64,000 bases of DNA. Source: Bos javanicus. Its lineage: Eukaryota; Chordata; Mammalia; Artiodactyla; Bovidae. Each line of letters starts with the position of its first letter. The stretch's first letter is position 1. Shown here piece by piece: positions 21,749-32,975 of this stretch. The notes under the pieces were generated by a model. That model made no database searches. It was not told the DNA's origin and worked only from the letters and a program-made list of their open reading frames with translations. The stretch covers positions 38,792,537-38,856,536 of the forward strand of contig NC_083868.1 in the NCBI RefSeq assembly GCF_032452875.1. The letters are read 5' to 3'. The translations under genes and the position numbers were made by a program.

Positions 21749-22080
21749 CCTACATACACCCATAAAATAGGTTCCGTTTTTTTTTAAAGAGAATTTTGTG
21801 GTCAAATAAGCTTCAGAAATACTAGGTTGAATAACTTAAGCAGATGCCTTTAACACACCAGGCTTCTCAAAGATGCTAATGCACAGTGTGGCAGTTTTAG
21901 AGTAGGATACCATGTACGGTCCCCACTCTTTTTTGACTTTAGAACTCTTGACTCATGGAGCACCTGTTGGGATGAATGGTCCACAAATATATATTCCCCA
22001 AATGTACTTCAAAGAAATGTTGCTGTAAACTATAGAATCCAGGATAGGTAATTCTTATCTGTTCCCTGCTGCCAAGTATA
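21749..22080. other. Unique DNA
   Basis: No supported feature; one T-run near 21775-21784. Confidence 0.5.
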
Positions 22081-22604
22081 GGGTTGGCCAAAAAGTTTGT
22101 TCAGGTTTTTTCTGTAAGATGGTATGGAAATTTTTTGTTCTAGTTCTCTGAAAAATGCCATTGGTAATTTGATAGGGATTACACTGAATCTGTAGATTGC
22201 TTTTGCTAGTATATTCATTTTCATAATATTGATTTTTCCAAGCCAGGAACATACATAGAGAAAAGATTTGTGGACAGGGGTTTAGGGAGAAGGAAAGGGT
22301 GGGACGAATGGAAAGAGTTGCATGGAAACAAATACACTACCATATGTAAAATAATTAGCCAGTGAGAATTTGCTGTATAACTCAGGGAGCTCAAACTGGT
22401 GCTCTGTGACAACCTAGAGGGATAGGATAGGGTAGGAGGGAGGCTCAGGAGGGAGGGGACATAGATATACCTTTGGCTGATTCATGTTTATATTTGGCAG
22501 AATCCAACACAGTATTGTAGAGCAATTATCCTTCAATTAAAAATAAATGATTTTTTAAAAAGATGGTATGGAAAAAGCCAAACGAACTTTTCAGCCAACC
22601 CAGT
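22081..22604. mobile_element. Mariner-type MITE split by an L1
   Basis: The outer ends are inverted repeats: gggttggccaaaaagtttgt at the left (22081-22100) and the complement of gggttggctgaaaagttcgt at the right (ending near 22604). They continue into the ttttttctgtaagatgg and tttttccataccatct arms. This is the terminal inverted repeat layout of a short mariner-derived palindromic element, with the name from memory. The L1 at 22131-22559 sits in its centre. It encodes no transposase. Confidence 0.72.
22131..22559 (+). mobile_element. L1 insertion with 5' inversion, 15-bp TSD
   Basis: The left part (22131 to about 22248) is antisense L1 ORF2 (gttctagttctctgaaaaat, ccattggtaatttgatagg). The right part (about 22249-22559) is the ruminant L1 3' UTR in sense (gatttgtggacaggggtt, ggtgctctgtgacaaccta, gagggaggggacatagatat, gcaattatccttcaattaaa). 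It is flanked by aagatggtatggaaa at 22116-22130 and 22560-22574. Sense 3' end plus inverted 5' segment is the twin-priming signature. Confidence 0.85.
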
Positions 22605-23130
22605 CCAATACCAGGTGAACAAAATATTGTGCCTTCTCTGAGTTACTTAATTTTATTTTATGTGTAAGTCAGGAGTGGTGAAGCATACATAATGAGCATG
22701 ACTATAGAGTAATTTGCAAATATAAAGGATTATGGAAATACCAAGTAATTGTATGTTAAAGAGGAAATTCTTAAATTTTTGCCTAAAAATATGTCAAGCA
22801 ATTTTTGGGTAGGTAATTCAGTGTTCTCTAATACCTCTATTAAGGGAAAGGGTGCTTTCAAATAGCACAATAATAATAGCTATAGTGAACCCTGAACTGT
22901 GGATGCTCCCACGGCCCAGGACCAGGCAGAGCCAGTATGTCTTTAAATTTCCCTGACAGTCATTCTCTTTTTGTCTAGTCCATTCAAACTCTCCATCTTT
23001 TACATGACTGTTTAACACCACCCTCTCTCACTTCTAACTTCCAACTCTTCTTCCTCATCTTCTCTTTCTGCTTATGACCTGTTCCCTACCTTCCTGCCCA
23101 CTCAGAAGCAATCAGAGAGAACTTACACAT
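22605..23130. other. Unique DNA, possible L2 start
   Basis: No supported gene. From about 22960 the sequence becomes C/T-rich, like the L2 stretch that follows the BOV-A2. Confidence 0.4.
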
Positions 23131-23384
23131 ACTGCTGTACTCTTGCTTGGAAAATCCCATGGATGGAGGAGCCTGGTAGGCTGCAGTCCATGGGGTCACT
23201 AAGAGTCGGACACGACTGAGCGACTTCACTTTTACCTTTCACTTTCATGCACTGGAGAAGGAAGTGGCAACCCACTCCAGTGTTCTTGCCTGGAGAATCC
23301 CAGGGACGGGGGAGCCTGGTGGGCTGCCGTCTATGGGGTCGCACAGCGTTGAACACGACTGAAGCGACTTAGCAGCAGCAGCCT
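23131..23384 (+). mobile_element. BOV-A2 SINE (two Bov-A units), sense
   Basis: Two Bov-A monomers in tandem. The first is actcttgcttggaaaatccc to acacgactgagcgacttc; a linker follows (acctttcactttcatgcac); the second is ggagaaggaagtggcaacc to gaagcgacttagcagcagc. The tail has AGC triplets. Confidence 0.9.
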
Positions 23385-23399
23385 CTCACTTACCTGCCT

Positions 23400-24000
23400 T
23401 TGTGTCTGCATGCTTTATTTTCTCACCTGTTACACAGAAGAACTGCACGCATCTCATTCTACTGTGAGTCCATCCCCTTGGGCACTCAATTCCATCCTCT
23501 TGCCCACTCAAGGGTGTTATGTTCATGATTTTTACTGTTATCTCCTATGGTGCTAATTCTTTTCTCTTTACTGAGCTGCCCCCAATAACACACAAACCTG
23601 CTTTCCCCCATCTTAAAAAAAAGAAAAAGAGAAAAAGAAATATTACTCTATTATTCTTTACTCTATTTTTCTGTAATAAGCAATTTGTAATAAGCTTCTT
23701 GCTTTCTCCAAATTTTCTCCTCTTCGGGTTTAACCTCTCCTGACCACCCCCACCCCGCACCTACTACTCTGAAATTGCCTTTGTCTAGGTCCTCCATGAT
23801 TGTCATGTTGCTAAATCTAATGATCGATTCAAGTCTCAAGACTCATTCGTAACACAGATGGCAGCATTTGGCTCAGGAGATCGGCTCCCTTCTTCATTTG
23901 GCTTTCAGTACATTGCTCTCTTCTGGTTTTCCTCCTACCCCACTGAGGATTTTTCTCACTGAAAAATGTCCATTATCCATTCAACATTCCAGAATGAAAT
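23400..24000 (+). repeat. L2 LINE, RT-region fragment, sense, diverged
   Basis: 'ggtcctccatgattgtcatgttgctaaatc', 'cattcgtaacacagatggcagc' and 'ctctcttctggttttcctcct' correspond to the L2 region around the LSAAFDTVDH-like RT motif. It carries stops and deletions and has no open frame. The edges are approximate. Confidence 0.5.
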
Positions 24001-24739
24001 CTGAATCTAAAGTCTTTTGGGAATTTCCAAACAATTTCAAAACCCAAAATGGAGTCACACAGAACAGGTTACTTGGACTCTCTGAGTTAGTTTCTTCACA
24101 TGAAATGTAGAAGGTTTTGAACTGCATAATCTTGAAGTTATCTTGCACTATTCTAATTCTTGGAAAGCATTATAGGGTCTAATATATAGATACAGAGACA
24201 AAATACCCAGTGTTATAGTGTACACTCTATTCTAACCACACTGGGGCCTTCAGTTAATCTCACAGCTTTTCTGATCCCTGGTCATCTCATCTGTTCCATA
24301 GGAAACAACAATATGTTTTATGCCTTTCTAAAAAATGGTTATAAATATAAAAAAATGAAATTCCATGTATAAATTTACTTCAAGAATGCCGCAATGCTAT
24401 GTGACAGGAAAGGAGTGGTTACTACAAGTCTTGGAATCAAAGAGGTGAGTTTAAAACACAGTGGACTATTTCACCATACAAATTTTATGATGTGAAGCTC
24501 ACTCCCTCTACCAGTCTTCCACATCACAGAAAGTGACAAATTCACCTTTTCAGTTGTTCCAGAAAAGCCAATATTGGGATGATATATATATTTTTATCTC
24601 TTTTACAACCAACTCAATCAGAAAATACTTTTATTTCTTCTTTCAAAATCTGTCTGCAGTCCAGCTACTTCTTATCACTTTCACCACAACTTGCTACCAC
24701 CTTTCTGATATATACCACAATCATGTTTCACCAGGAATG
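24001..24739. other. Unique DNA
   Basis: No recognisable gene or repeat. Confidence 0.5.
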
Positions 24740-25376
24740 TTGCAATAACTTCCTCGTCTCTGGTTTTTGTCTTTACCGCATATGGTATATGCTCTACACA
24801 CCAGCCAGAGTGATCCTGTTAAAGCACCTTGGAGATTGTTACTTCTCTGCTCAAACCCCCTCACAGGCTTTCAGTTTCACTGAGAGTAAAAGCAGAAATC
24901 CTCACAATGGCCTCCAAAGGCACACATCACTCTTTTACCTTTATCTCCTACTGTCTGCCTCCTCCTTCATGAGACTCCAGACACACTAACCTTTACACAG
25001 TCTGTTTCTTCTGCCAGAAACACCCTTTACTCAGCTTTCTACACGATCAGTTCCTCTGCTCCCCTTTTGTTCCTCAAATGTCATTTTCTCAATATGATCC
25101 ACCCTCCCCTCCCTATTTAAAATTGCAACCCATTCTGTTACTGTGATTCTTCTAATCTTCCTCCACGGTTCATAATTTTCCGTGTCATGCCATCCCCCGG
25201 CATACTATGTCATGTGCATGTTTATTATGTTTATAGTTTATTGTCCCTATCCTTTCCCCAGTTCAGTGATACAGGGATTTTTGTCCTGTTTTCCTCTGTC
25301 ATCATTTTCCTCCCTCACCAATGGACTACTAGGTTCAAAGCATCTAAAATAGTACCTGGTATTAATATGTAGTAGG
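24740..25376 (+). repeat. L2 LINE 3' half, sense
   Basis: The order follows the L2 3' region: 'cagagtgatcctgttaaagc', 'cttctctgctcaaacccc', 'cacaatggcctccaaaggc', 'gtttcttctgccagaaacac', 'tcctcaaatgtcattttctc', then the terminal 'gggatttttgtcctgtttt' and 'aatagtacctggtattaat'. A BovB insertion follows at about 25377. The 136-codon frame inside (24579-24989) is an L2 relic or chance and is not a gene. Confidence 0.65.
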
Positions 25377-26003
25377 TGATCTGCCTCTTGAGAAATCTGT
25401 ATGCAGGTCAGGAAGCAACAGTTAGAACTGGACATGGAATAACAGACTGGTTCCAAATAGGAAAAGGAGTACGTCAAGGCTGTATATTATCAATCCTGCT
25501 TATTTAACTTATACGCAGAGTACATCATGAGAAACGCTGGACTGGAAGAAACACAAGCTGGAATCAAGATTGCCGGGAGAAATATCAATAACCTCAGATA
25601 TGCAGATGACACCACCCTTATGGCAGAAAATGAAGAGGAACTCAAAAGCCTCTTGATGAAAGTGAAAGTGGAGAGTGAAAAAGTTGGCTTAAAGCTCAAC
25701 ATTCAGAAAACGAATATCATGGCATCCGGTCCCATCACTTCATGGCAAATAGATGGGGAAACAGTGGAAACAGTGTCAGACTTTATTTTTCTGGGCTCCA
25801 AAATCACTGCAGATGTGATTGCAGCCATGAAATTAAAAGATGCTTACTCCTTGGAAGGAAAGTTATGACCAACCTAGATAGCATATTCAAAAGCAGATAT
25901 ATTACTTTGCCAACAAAGGTTCATCTAGTCAAGGCTATGGTTTTTCCTGTGGTCATGTATGGATGTGAGAGTTGGACTGTGAAGAAGGCTGAGTGTCGAA
26001 GTG
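25377..26003 (+). mobile_element. BovB internal fragment, sense, both ends missing
   Basis: It starts at tgatctgcctcttgagaaatc in the RT region and runs to gaaggctgagtgtcgaag, where it stops short. The BovB 3' terminus and tail are absent and L1 sequence begins about 10 bp later. A normal BovB insertion keeps its 3' end, so this copy was truncated by deletion or by the event that brought in the L1. Confidence 0.88.
25527..25868 (+). pseudogene. BovB RT fragment with YADD, frameshifted
   Basis: The 113-codon frame contains IKIAGRNINNLRYADDTT (intact YADD), KSLLMKVKVESEKVGLKLN, and ETVSDFIFLGSKITAD. It then goes out of frame through a missing base in ATGGTGAC (25811-25820), the same lesion as in the copy at 14524-15829. 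The downstream frame 25742-26017 continues the C-terminal part. Confidence 0.82.
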
Positions 26004-26012
26004 AAGAGCGGC

Positions 26013-26600
26013 TATAGTGAATCAGCTGTATGTGTATATATACCCCCACCTTCTTGAGCCTCCTGCCCTCCGTCTCCTCCTCTAGGTCATCACAAAGCAT
26101 CTAGTAGAGCTCCCTGTGCTATAGGCATCTTCCCACTAGCTGTCTATTTCACATGTGGTAGAGTATGCTACTCTCTCAATTTGTCCCACCCTCTCCTTCC
26201 TACCTCTGTGTCCAAAAGTCCATTCTGTATGTCTGTGTCTCTATTCCTGCCCTACAAATAGGTTCATCAGCACCACTTTTCTAGATTCCATCTATACACA
26301 TTAATATACAATACGTTTTTTTTTTTTCCTCTCTGACTTTACTCTGTGATAGACTCTAGGTTCATTGACATCACTACAAATGTCCCAATTTTGCTCCTTT
26401 TTATGGCTGAATAACAATCTATTGTATATATGTACCACATCTTCTTTATCCACCTGTTGATGGACATCTACATTGCTTGCATGTTCTGGCTATTGTAAAT
26501 AGAGTTGTAATGAACATTTAGGGTATATGTGTCTTTTTGAATTATGGTCTTTTTGAATTATATGCCTAGTAGTGGGATTTGTGGGTCATATATTAGGGTT
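26013..26600 (-). mobile_element. L1 3' end (ORF2 end plus 3' UTR), antisense
   Basis: The left part is the antisense ruminant L1 3' UTR (ctaggtcatcacaaagcatc, gagctccctgtgctatagg, caatttgtcccaccctctcc). The right part is the antisense end of ORF2 (tttttatggctgaataacaa, tgtaccacatcttctttatcc, tattgtaaatagagttgtaa, cctagtagtgggatttgtgg). It is truncated near 26600. Confidence 0.85.
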
Positions 26601-26604
26601 AGAA

Positions 26605-26691
26605 TTTTTGTTCATTTCTCCTCCCTCACTAATGGATTCCAGGCTCTCAAAATAGTACCTGGTATATAGTAGGTATTCAGTATTTCTTAAA
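26605..26691 (+). repeat. Second copy of the L2 3' end
   Basis: tttttgttcatttctcctcc, ctcactaatggattcc and aaaatagtacctggtatata closely follow the L2 end at 25284-25375, including the unusual 'cctccctcac(c/t)aatgga' string. It is a duplicate flanking the BovB/L1 block. Confidence 0.65.
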
Positions 26692-26812
26692 TTTTTTTTG
26701 GCTGTGACATGAGGCTTGTGAGATCTTACTTCCCCAACCAGGACAGGGATAGAACTCCTACCTACTGTAATGAAAGCACAGAGTCTTAACCACTGGACCA
26801 CAGGAAAATTCC
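26692..26812 (-). mobile_element. CHR-type tRNA-Glu-derived SINE, antisense, 14-bp TSD
   Basis: ttttttggctgtgacatgag, cttgtgagatcttacttccc, gtcttaaccactggaccac, then aaaattcc. It belongs to the same family as 7605-7727. cagtatttcttaaa occurs at 26678-26691 and 26813-26826, a clear target-site duplication. Confidence 0.85.
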
Positions 26813-26826
26813 CAGTATTTCTTAAA

Positions 26827-28179
26827 GGTTAAAGGTCTGAGTTATGAAGGCAGTACTAATAAGTGGGTATTATATCTGTTTTGCAACTATATGAACTGAG
26901 GTTGGAAAGGCTAAATAATGTTTCTAACATCACTCAGTCAGAAAATTGCACGGCTGGGATTCAAGCCACAGTCTTTGCATAGTGTACACTAGAGTGTCCA
27001 CATTTAGTATGTTTTCTGATTGCTATGTCCAAAGTCAGAGGATGAGAATGTTTCAAAAGCAGGGGCTTGCCAATGGGCTCAAAAGCTTCCATAAATACCA
27101 TAAAGAAGACAGATTGAGAGGGTAAAGGCTATAATTCTTTGTAACTAGGTGATAATGACCTTTGCAAAAACTATTTCAGTAGCAGTGGAGCCAAAGCCAG
27201 AGAGCAATGGATGAGGGAGTAAATGGACTGTAAGTAAATCATCTCTTTTTTAAAATGGGTAAGAGTTGAGTATATTTATGGGAGAAGTAAAAGAGGTAAA
27301 GACAGGTAAAATTATTGGTATGAGTATAGAGTTAAATAGAAGGAATTGCTTTCTAGGAATAGCCAACTCAGTGGGTAAAACGATGCATCAATATTCATGG
27401 AATTTTTTGGCCATGGAAAATAGTTGTTAAATAATCCCTCCAGTTCACTTCTCCTTGTCTCTTGAAAGAAACTTTCCCATTTTTCTCAGGAAGTTATCAC
27501 TTTCTTCAGTTCTCCTACCTCAATTCCAGATACCTCAGTCTTCTCCTTCTTAAGCAGATGAACTAAACACACTGCATGTTGTTTTGGAGAGAAAAGAGAG
27601 ACAGCAGGTATAAGCTCTCTTATCTCCTGACTTCTGATCTTGCTTCATCATCACTGACTTACCTTCTTCCCTCCTCTCAATAGAAAAGCATCCCTATTTT
27701 TCCCCAAGTTTCAGACGTCTAGAATCTAGTTAGTCTAGAATCGTTACATGTTCTTAAAGACCATTGTCATCAATTTTTTTTATTCTGAAACTCTACTCAC
27801 CAAGTTCTTTATCAGTACCTAAAAGCAAGATCTCCTATGTATATAATATTCCCTCTAGACATCACTTCCCTAAATTTCCAACCATAATATTTTTGACTGT
27901 ATATGAAAAGGATATGTTCAACTTCTACCTCTTTGACGCTGGGAAATCATAAGATGAATGACTTCAGGCATATAGATGAAGGAAGATAGACTCATAAATA
28001 GATTATAATACCATGTGATAATGCAGATTTTTTACAGTAAAGTGGACATCTCTTCCCATGGGATGATCTTTCTGTAATTTGTTGTTGAGTGACATAGCTT
28101 TTCTTTTTTCCTAAGCTTTTCAAATTGGGTTTCTGTGGCTTGGAGAAGAGGAATATTGATTAATAGACTCAAGTTATCT
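26827..28179. other. Mostly unique DNA, one MIR-like scrap
   Basis: 26890-26990 (atgaactgaggttggaaagg, gctgggattcaagccacag) recalls an antisense MIR. The remainder holds no recognisable feature. Confidence 0.4.
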
Positions 28180-28495
28180 AAGTGGTAACAAGAAAGGCTT
28201 CCAGGAAAAAATTTACGGAAGAAGTAATGTGTGAGGTGAGTAAGAATGAAAAGAGTAAGAATCAGACTCTAACCAGAGGAAGTGAGGGGACAAAGGTGAG
28301 TGTGAGAAGGCAGTCAGAGTAGGGAATGGAGATGGAGGTACATGGTAGGGAGTGGAAGATGAAAGACTGGAGAAATGTCCAGGGATCAGACCATACAAGA
28401 CCTCAATAAATCATGCAAATGACTTTGGACATTGTCTTCAGGCAATGGGGAGCTGAGCAGGAGAGTCACATGACCAAGTTTGTGGCTGTGGAGGA
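28180..28495. repeat. Ancient mammalian repeat, unnamed (related piece at 54520)
   Basis: 'aaggcttccaggaaaaaat', 'gatcagaccatacaagacctc', 'gactttggacattgtcttcagg', 'caatggggagctgagcaggaga', 'gtcacatgaccaagtttgtgg' follow a widely dispersed mammalian repeat whose name I do not recall. The segment at 54520-54795 follows the same order. Confidence 0.45.
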
Positions 28496-29110
28496 CCAAC
28501 ATGAAGAAGACAAGTCTTGAAATATAACATCTTCAATCTTAAACCCATTTTCTAACTTCCTGCTTCCTTAAACTTCCTTTTGCTTCAATTTCTTTCTTTT
28601 AAAATAAGATAGCATTTGTGGCTTGCTGTTGCTTAAAGATGGTGATCTATCTTCTTCCTCCCTCTTGACGTTTCACATCAATATTTTAAGTTATGTTCAT
28701 GGAGGTTTTTATTTGTAATTAGAAGAGGAGGAATAAAACTTGGGATGAGAGAAAGGACTGAAAAGAAGCAAAGCAAAACAGGGTGGAGGATACTTGATAC
28801 CCTCCAGTTCCACTGAACTGAGTTTGAACCCCATTTTGAGAGGGAAAAATATCACCAGAGTGATGAACAGAGATAGAAAACATTTTGTCCAAAATGGTTG
28901 GGATTGTAGTGGTTTAATCAAAAAGTTTTCTAGAATAATAGTTTTAAAAAGAAGTATAAACACCTTGGTTTCTATTTTAACCCAAATAAACATACTGTAC
29001 ACAAAAATGATTTGTCAGTCCTTTAATTTAGGACTAGCATCTAATTATTTGCATTGATTACAAATATTTTTTGGTCCTTTTTTCCCTTTATATATCACAG
29101 TCTTAATTGA
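28496..29110. other. Unique DNA
   Basis: Frames at 28709-29002 (minus) and 28794-29057 (plus) overlap each other and match nothing I know. No feature is supported. Confidence 0.45.
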
Positions 29111-29115
29111 TTACA

Positions 29116-29243
29116 GAGAAGGAAATGGCAACCCACTCCAGTGTTCTTGCCTGGAGAATCCCAGGGACAAGGGAGCCTGGTGGGCTGCCGTCTATGGGGT
29201 CGCACAGAGTTGGACACAACTGAAGTGACTTAGGAAAAAAAAA
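29116..29243 (+). mobile_element. Bov-A monomer SINE, sense
   Basis: A single Bov-A unit: gagaaggaaatggcaaccc, cttgcctggagaatccc, gggctgccgtctatgggg, aactgaagtgacttagg, then an A-run. It corresponds to the second half of BOV-A2. Confidence 0.88.
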
Positions 29244-29631
29244 AAGTTTCTTTAAAGTGAGGTAAAACCTAAATTAATTATGAAACAACTTAAGTATAGA
29301 ATTCTTCTAGATTTTCTCCAATGTTTTACAGTTGCTTCCATAGGTCTCATTTGACAGCAATATTTGGAGCAACTTCCTTTGGAAGGGAGTGGATATGGTC
29401 ATAAAAGGGCAACTTAGGGCATCTTGGTGCTCTTTGCACAGGGCGATGCTCTGTGTTGTGACTGCTTTAACATCTATATCCTGGTTGTGATATCATAGTA
29501 TAGTTTTTCAAGATGTTACCATTAGAGGAGATTGTTAAAGGGTACATTAGCTCTGTCTCTATTATTTCTTATACCTGCATATGAGGCTACACTTAAAATA
29601 AGAAGTTGAATTAAAAAAAGGAAGTTGAATT
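29244..29631. other. Unique DNA
   Basis: No supported feature. A short internal duplication (aagttgaattaaaaaa twice, about 29602-29635) precedes the L2 piece. Confidence 0.45.
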
Positions 29632-29760
29632 AAAAAATATTTATCAAACACCTGTTATGTACCAGGCACTATTACAAATACATAAGATACTTCAGTAAAT
29701 GAAACATAAAAATCTTTGCAATCATAGAGCATACATTCTAGTGGAGGAGAAATTGTAGTG
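29632..29760 (-). repeat. L2 3'-end fragment, antisense
   Basis: 'aatatttatcaaacacctgt', 'tatgtaccaggcactattac', 'gagcatacattctagtgg' is the reverse complement of the L2 3' terminal region. Confidence 0.6.
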
Positions 29761-30399
29761 GCTGAGCCCGTATTGCCCAGTGTTCTGCCTTGGCATGAAG
29801 CTCAGTTCCATCCTGTAGGTTGTAAACATGGAAACCTTAGGATAATTCAGACAGAATGTCCTTGATATGGTCATTGACAAAGCACATTCTTGTGGCAGAT
29901 GGGGATGTTGTTCCAAGTTACTTTGCAGGCAGCAGATGTGGGTGAGTGGGAGCCCAAACAAGAGAGGAAGAACATGGGCGGAGGTTTGTAATGACTCTAG
30001 CTGACTTACTGGCTTTGGGAACATTAAATTAGAAAAAGCTTTGAAGAAGCTGAGGATCTGTTGCTGTCAGATGACATTTGACATTTGATCTATATTTTCT
30101 GCCTTGGTCAAAAGCATCATTATCTACTTTGTCCCTCAAGCAGAGAAATTTAATGTCCTACTTGGCTCTTCTCTCTCCCTAACATTCTGTGTCTAATCTG
30201 TCCACCTAGGATCCCCACCTTCTCACTTTCTCTTCAATCAATTTTTTTCTCTCTGTACTTCCAATATAAGTTAGATTATTATGGATGGTCTCTTAACTCC
30301 TGAGTATTTATTCAGTAGTTTCATTGATTATCCAAAAATCTTATCATCACCTTAGTTCATGATTTATATTGTTTTCTAACTTATCTTTTAAAACTAAAA
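29761..30399. other. Unique DNA
   Basis: No supported gene. A 100-codon minus-strand frame at 29722-30024 has no recognisable domain. Confidence 0.45.
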
Positions 30400-30820
30400 A
30401 TCTCAACATGTCAGCTTCTGCTTAACATTAGCTCCAAGTCCAAACTCTACAGATTGGCTTACAAAATACTTCAGTGTTTAACCCTATCAGACATTTCAAA
30501 ACCATATCCTAAGAAGTCCCCATAATACACTCTGTGCTATTCATCACTGACTTCCTTACCATTTTCTAAATATCCTCCTCATCTTTGCATATGCTTTTTT
30601 TCACCATCTGAAGTTTCTACCCTATCATTCTGACTAAATTTCAGCTAATGATTTATCATCTACTCTAACATAATCTCTTTTCTGGAACCTCCACCAAAAT
30701 CCTCTCTTTCGGAGTCAAAGAAGGGATTCTCTTACCACATAACAGGTTTCTATACACCTGCCACACTGACTTGCAGTCATTTCTTGCTAAATACCTCTCT
30801 ATTACTTCTAGTCCTGCTAC
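30400..30820 (+). repeat. L2 LINE fragment, sense, diverged
   Basis: 'tctgcttaacattagctcc', 'aagtccaaactctacagatt', 'cttcctt' and 'catcttt' blocks, and 'ctggaacctccacc' follow the L2 3' third, but divergence is high. Confidence 0.4.
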
Positions 30821-32854
30821 TAGGTAATATGGGAAGAACTGGGAACTTTTCAGCAGGTGAATCCCTTCCTGTAATGTCTTGGGAAGGAATTTTTCTCCTG
30901 TGCATTTCTCCTTTTCTGCTTATGTATTCCTAATCCTCGGGTGTTCCATGTTCCAATTTCTCTTCAAAGTATAGAGGAGAAACAATTTTTCCCTACCTTT
31001 CTAAGTTCTTTGGCTGTTCTAATAATCAAATTATATTAGGACAGATTAACAGGAGAAAAATTAATTGCATACATATGAGATCCCCATAAGAATATGAGGC
31101 CCCAAAACTGTCAAGCAATTGATGCCTCTGTGGTATTCTGAGCTAAGGAGAAGGGGGTTGGGGGTCTGGGACTGCAAATAAGAGGAAGACTCTTCAGCCA
31201 AGGGAAGATGGGAAGAGCAAAGATTTGCTAAATAAATGTTTGCCATGCTATGCAAAGAAGTTTTTCTGCTGTAAAAATAAGTTAATTTTACTAACAACCC
31301 TATTCCTGACACAGGTTCCCTGTATAAATTCTTTTAGGCAGTTAAGGCAGAGGTAATAAGAAAAACTTTCTGAAGCTTCTGTTTCTCAAAAATACCCAAT
31401 CCCAAGTAATCCTCATGCAACATATACACATTTTGAGGTGGAAAATTTTGCTCCCCTACAGAAGAAAAACAAGATCAAACTCAGCAGCCTCCACCTCCCC
31501 CCAGCTCTGTACTCCTAGGTGACTGAGCCCTTCTGTAGTGCCCAAGAATATGCCTTTGTGTCACCCAGATCATACTCATCTGCTTGAAAAAAAATCATCA
31601 CTATTTTATCTGCCTCATTTGCTACTTCCAATGACCTTGTGCTTAGAACAACAGTTATCCAACCGTGTCCATACTTGCACCTTTGATTCAGAGAGATTTG
31701 TGTTCATCCAGGTGTCACTGTACTATGAATGGTGTCTCAGAGATCACCCATTTTTAAAAAACTACTTGTACAAAGGACACTACTTAGCTTGAGATATGTG
31801 TCTATAAAATTGGTTGTCATCTATAAAGTGCTTTGAGTTTCTTTAACATGGGAGAAATGTATAATGCTCTTATTTATCTACATCCTTTCTACATCTACCA
31901 AGTGAATGCTATGTTGTCATGCTGATATATTCAAAACATTGCAGACCTTTATACTACTCTGCAAAATAATTATCAGAGCATTTTGCATTTAATGTTTTTG
32001 TGATGATACATGGATAGCAGGGGATGTCAAGGTCCAAAGAAGGACAGTTAGAGTGCCCTGAGAAATACTTTATGTTTTTGTTAACACCTTAACTCACCCA
32101 TCCCACATATACTTCAGGTCTCTTACTATATTACCGTGACTATTACTATAATGGCTCATGCATCATGGTCTCTCCCTCTCTCACACACACACACGCACAG
32201 TCCTGTACACAGTGGTGGTGCACATATTGTTCTCCTGAAGAGCCACAGTATGATGCATATTATTTCACACTTAAAACATTTAACATCATTAAATTGAAAA
32301 CAGAAGAAGCAGGGGAGGGAACAGAAGGTGATAAATGAAGAGGGGGAGGGAGAGTGGGAAGGCAATGTGTAGCAGAAAGAGGCAAGGCATATGGGGAAAC
32401 AGGGCTAAGTCAAATTCATAGAAAATAACAAGCCAGTCTCTGACTGATGACAAGCATTTGCTGTGTCTCTCATGGTGCTTCAACTGAAGGAGTGCTGTTA
32501 CTGAGTAAGGGGACTATCTCACCATGGCAAAGACCGCTTCTCTATAGCAGACATTGCTGTAAAAGTACAGACCTTTAAAGACTGGAGCACAGTACTGGCT
32601 TTCTTTTCTTTCATCATTTCTATTCATGTTTGGGAGGAAATTCCATCCTTGTGTCCCAGCTTCCCTGAAGGGAAGATTCATTTACCTGCAGTTTCTAGAA
32701 GACATCTGATTATAATCACCATATAAATCCAAAATCCCTACACTTAGCCAACAGCAAAAGCAGTTCAGAGAACAAATAGTCAGAGTCTACCCAGCTGTTC
32801 ACTCAGTGGCTTTGTGCCTCTTGGATGCCAGACCATGCAGCTGTGCTCAGTGGG
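30821..32854. other. Unique DNA with a short (CA)n
   Basis: 32180-32197 holds a short CA repeat after a CT-rich stretch. No gene or other recognisable repeat is seen in these 2 kb. Confidence 0.45.
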
Positions 32855-32975
32855 GAGAGGGACTTGGAAGTGACACGGACCTGATTGCAGTTCTGGCTCT
32901 GAAATAATGTGACCCTGGGAAAATTACTTAACTTTTCCAGGTCTCTAGGTCTTCAACAAGATAACTGGAAGGCCT
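32855..32975 (+). repeat. MIR SINE, sense
   Basis: 'cctgattgcagttctggctctg', 'atgtgaccctgggaaaattact', 'taacttttccaggtctctagg' match the MIR core. Confidence 0.65.

Noticed and set aside
24579..24989. 136-codon plus-strand frame
   Set aside because: Most of it lies in an L2 3' segment and the translation shows no RT motif; chance frame in a repeat.
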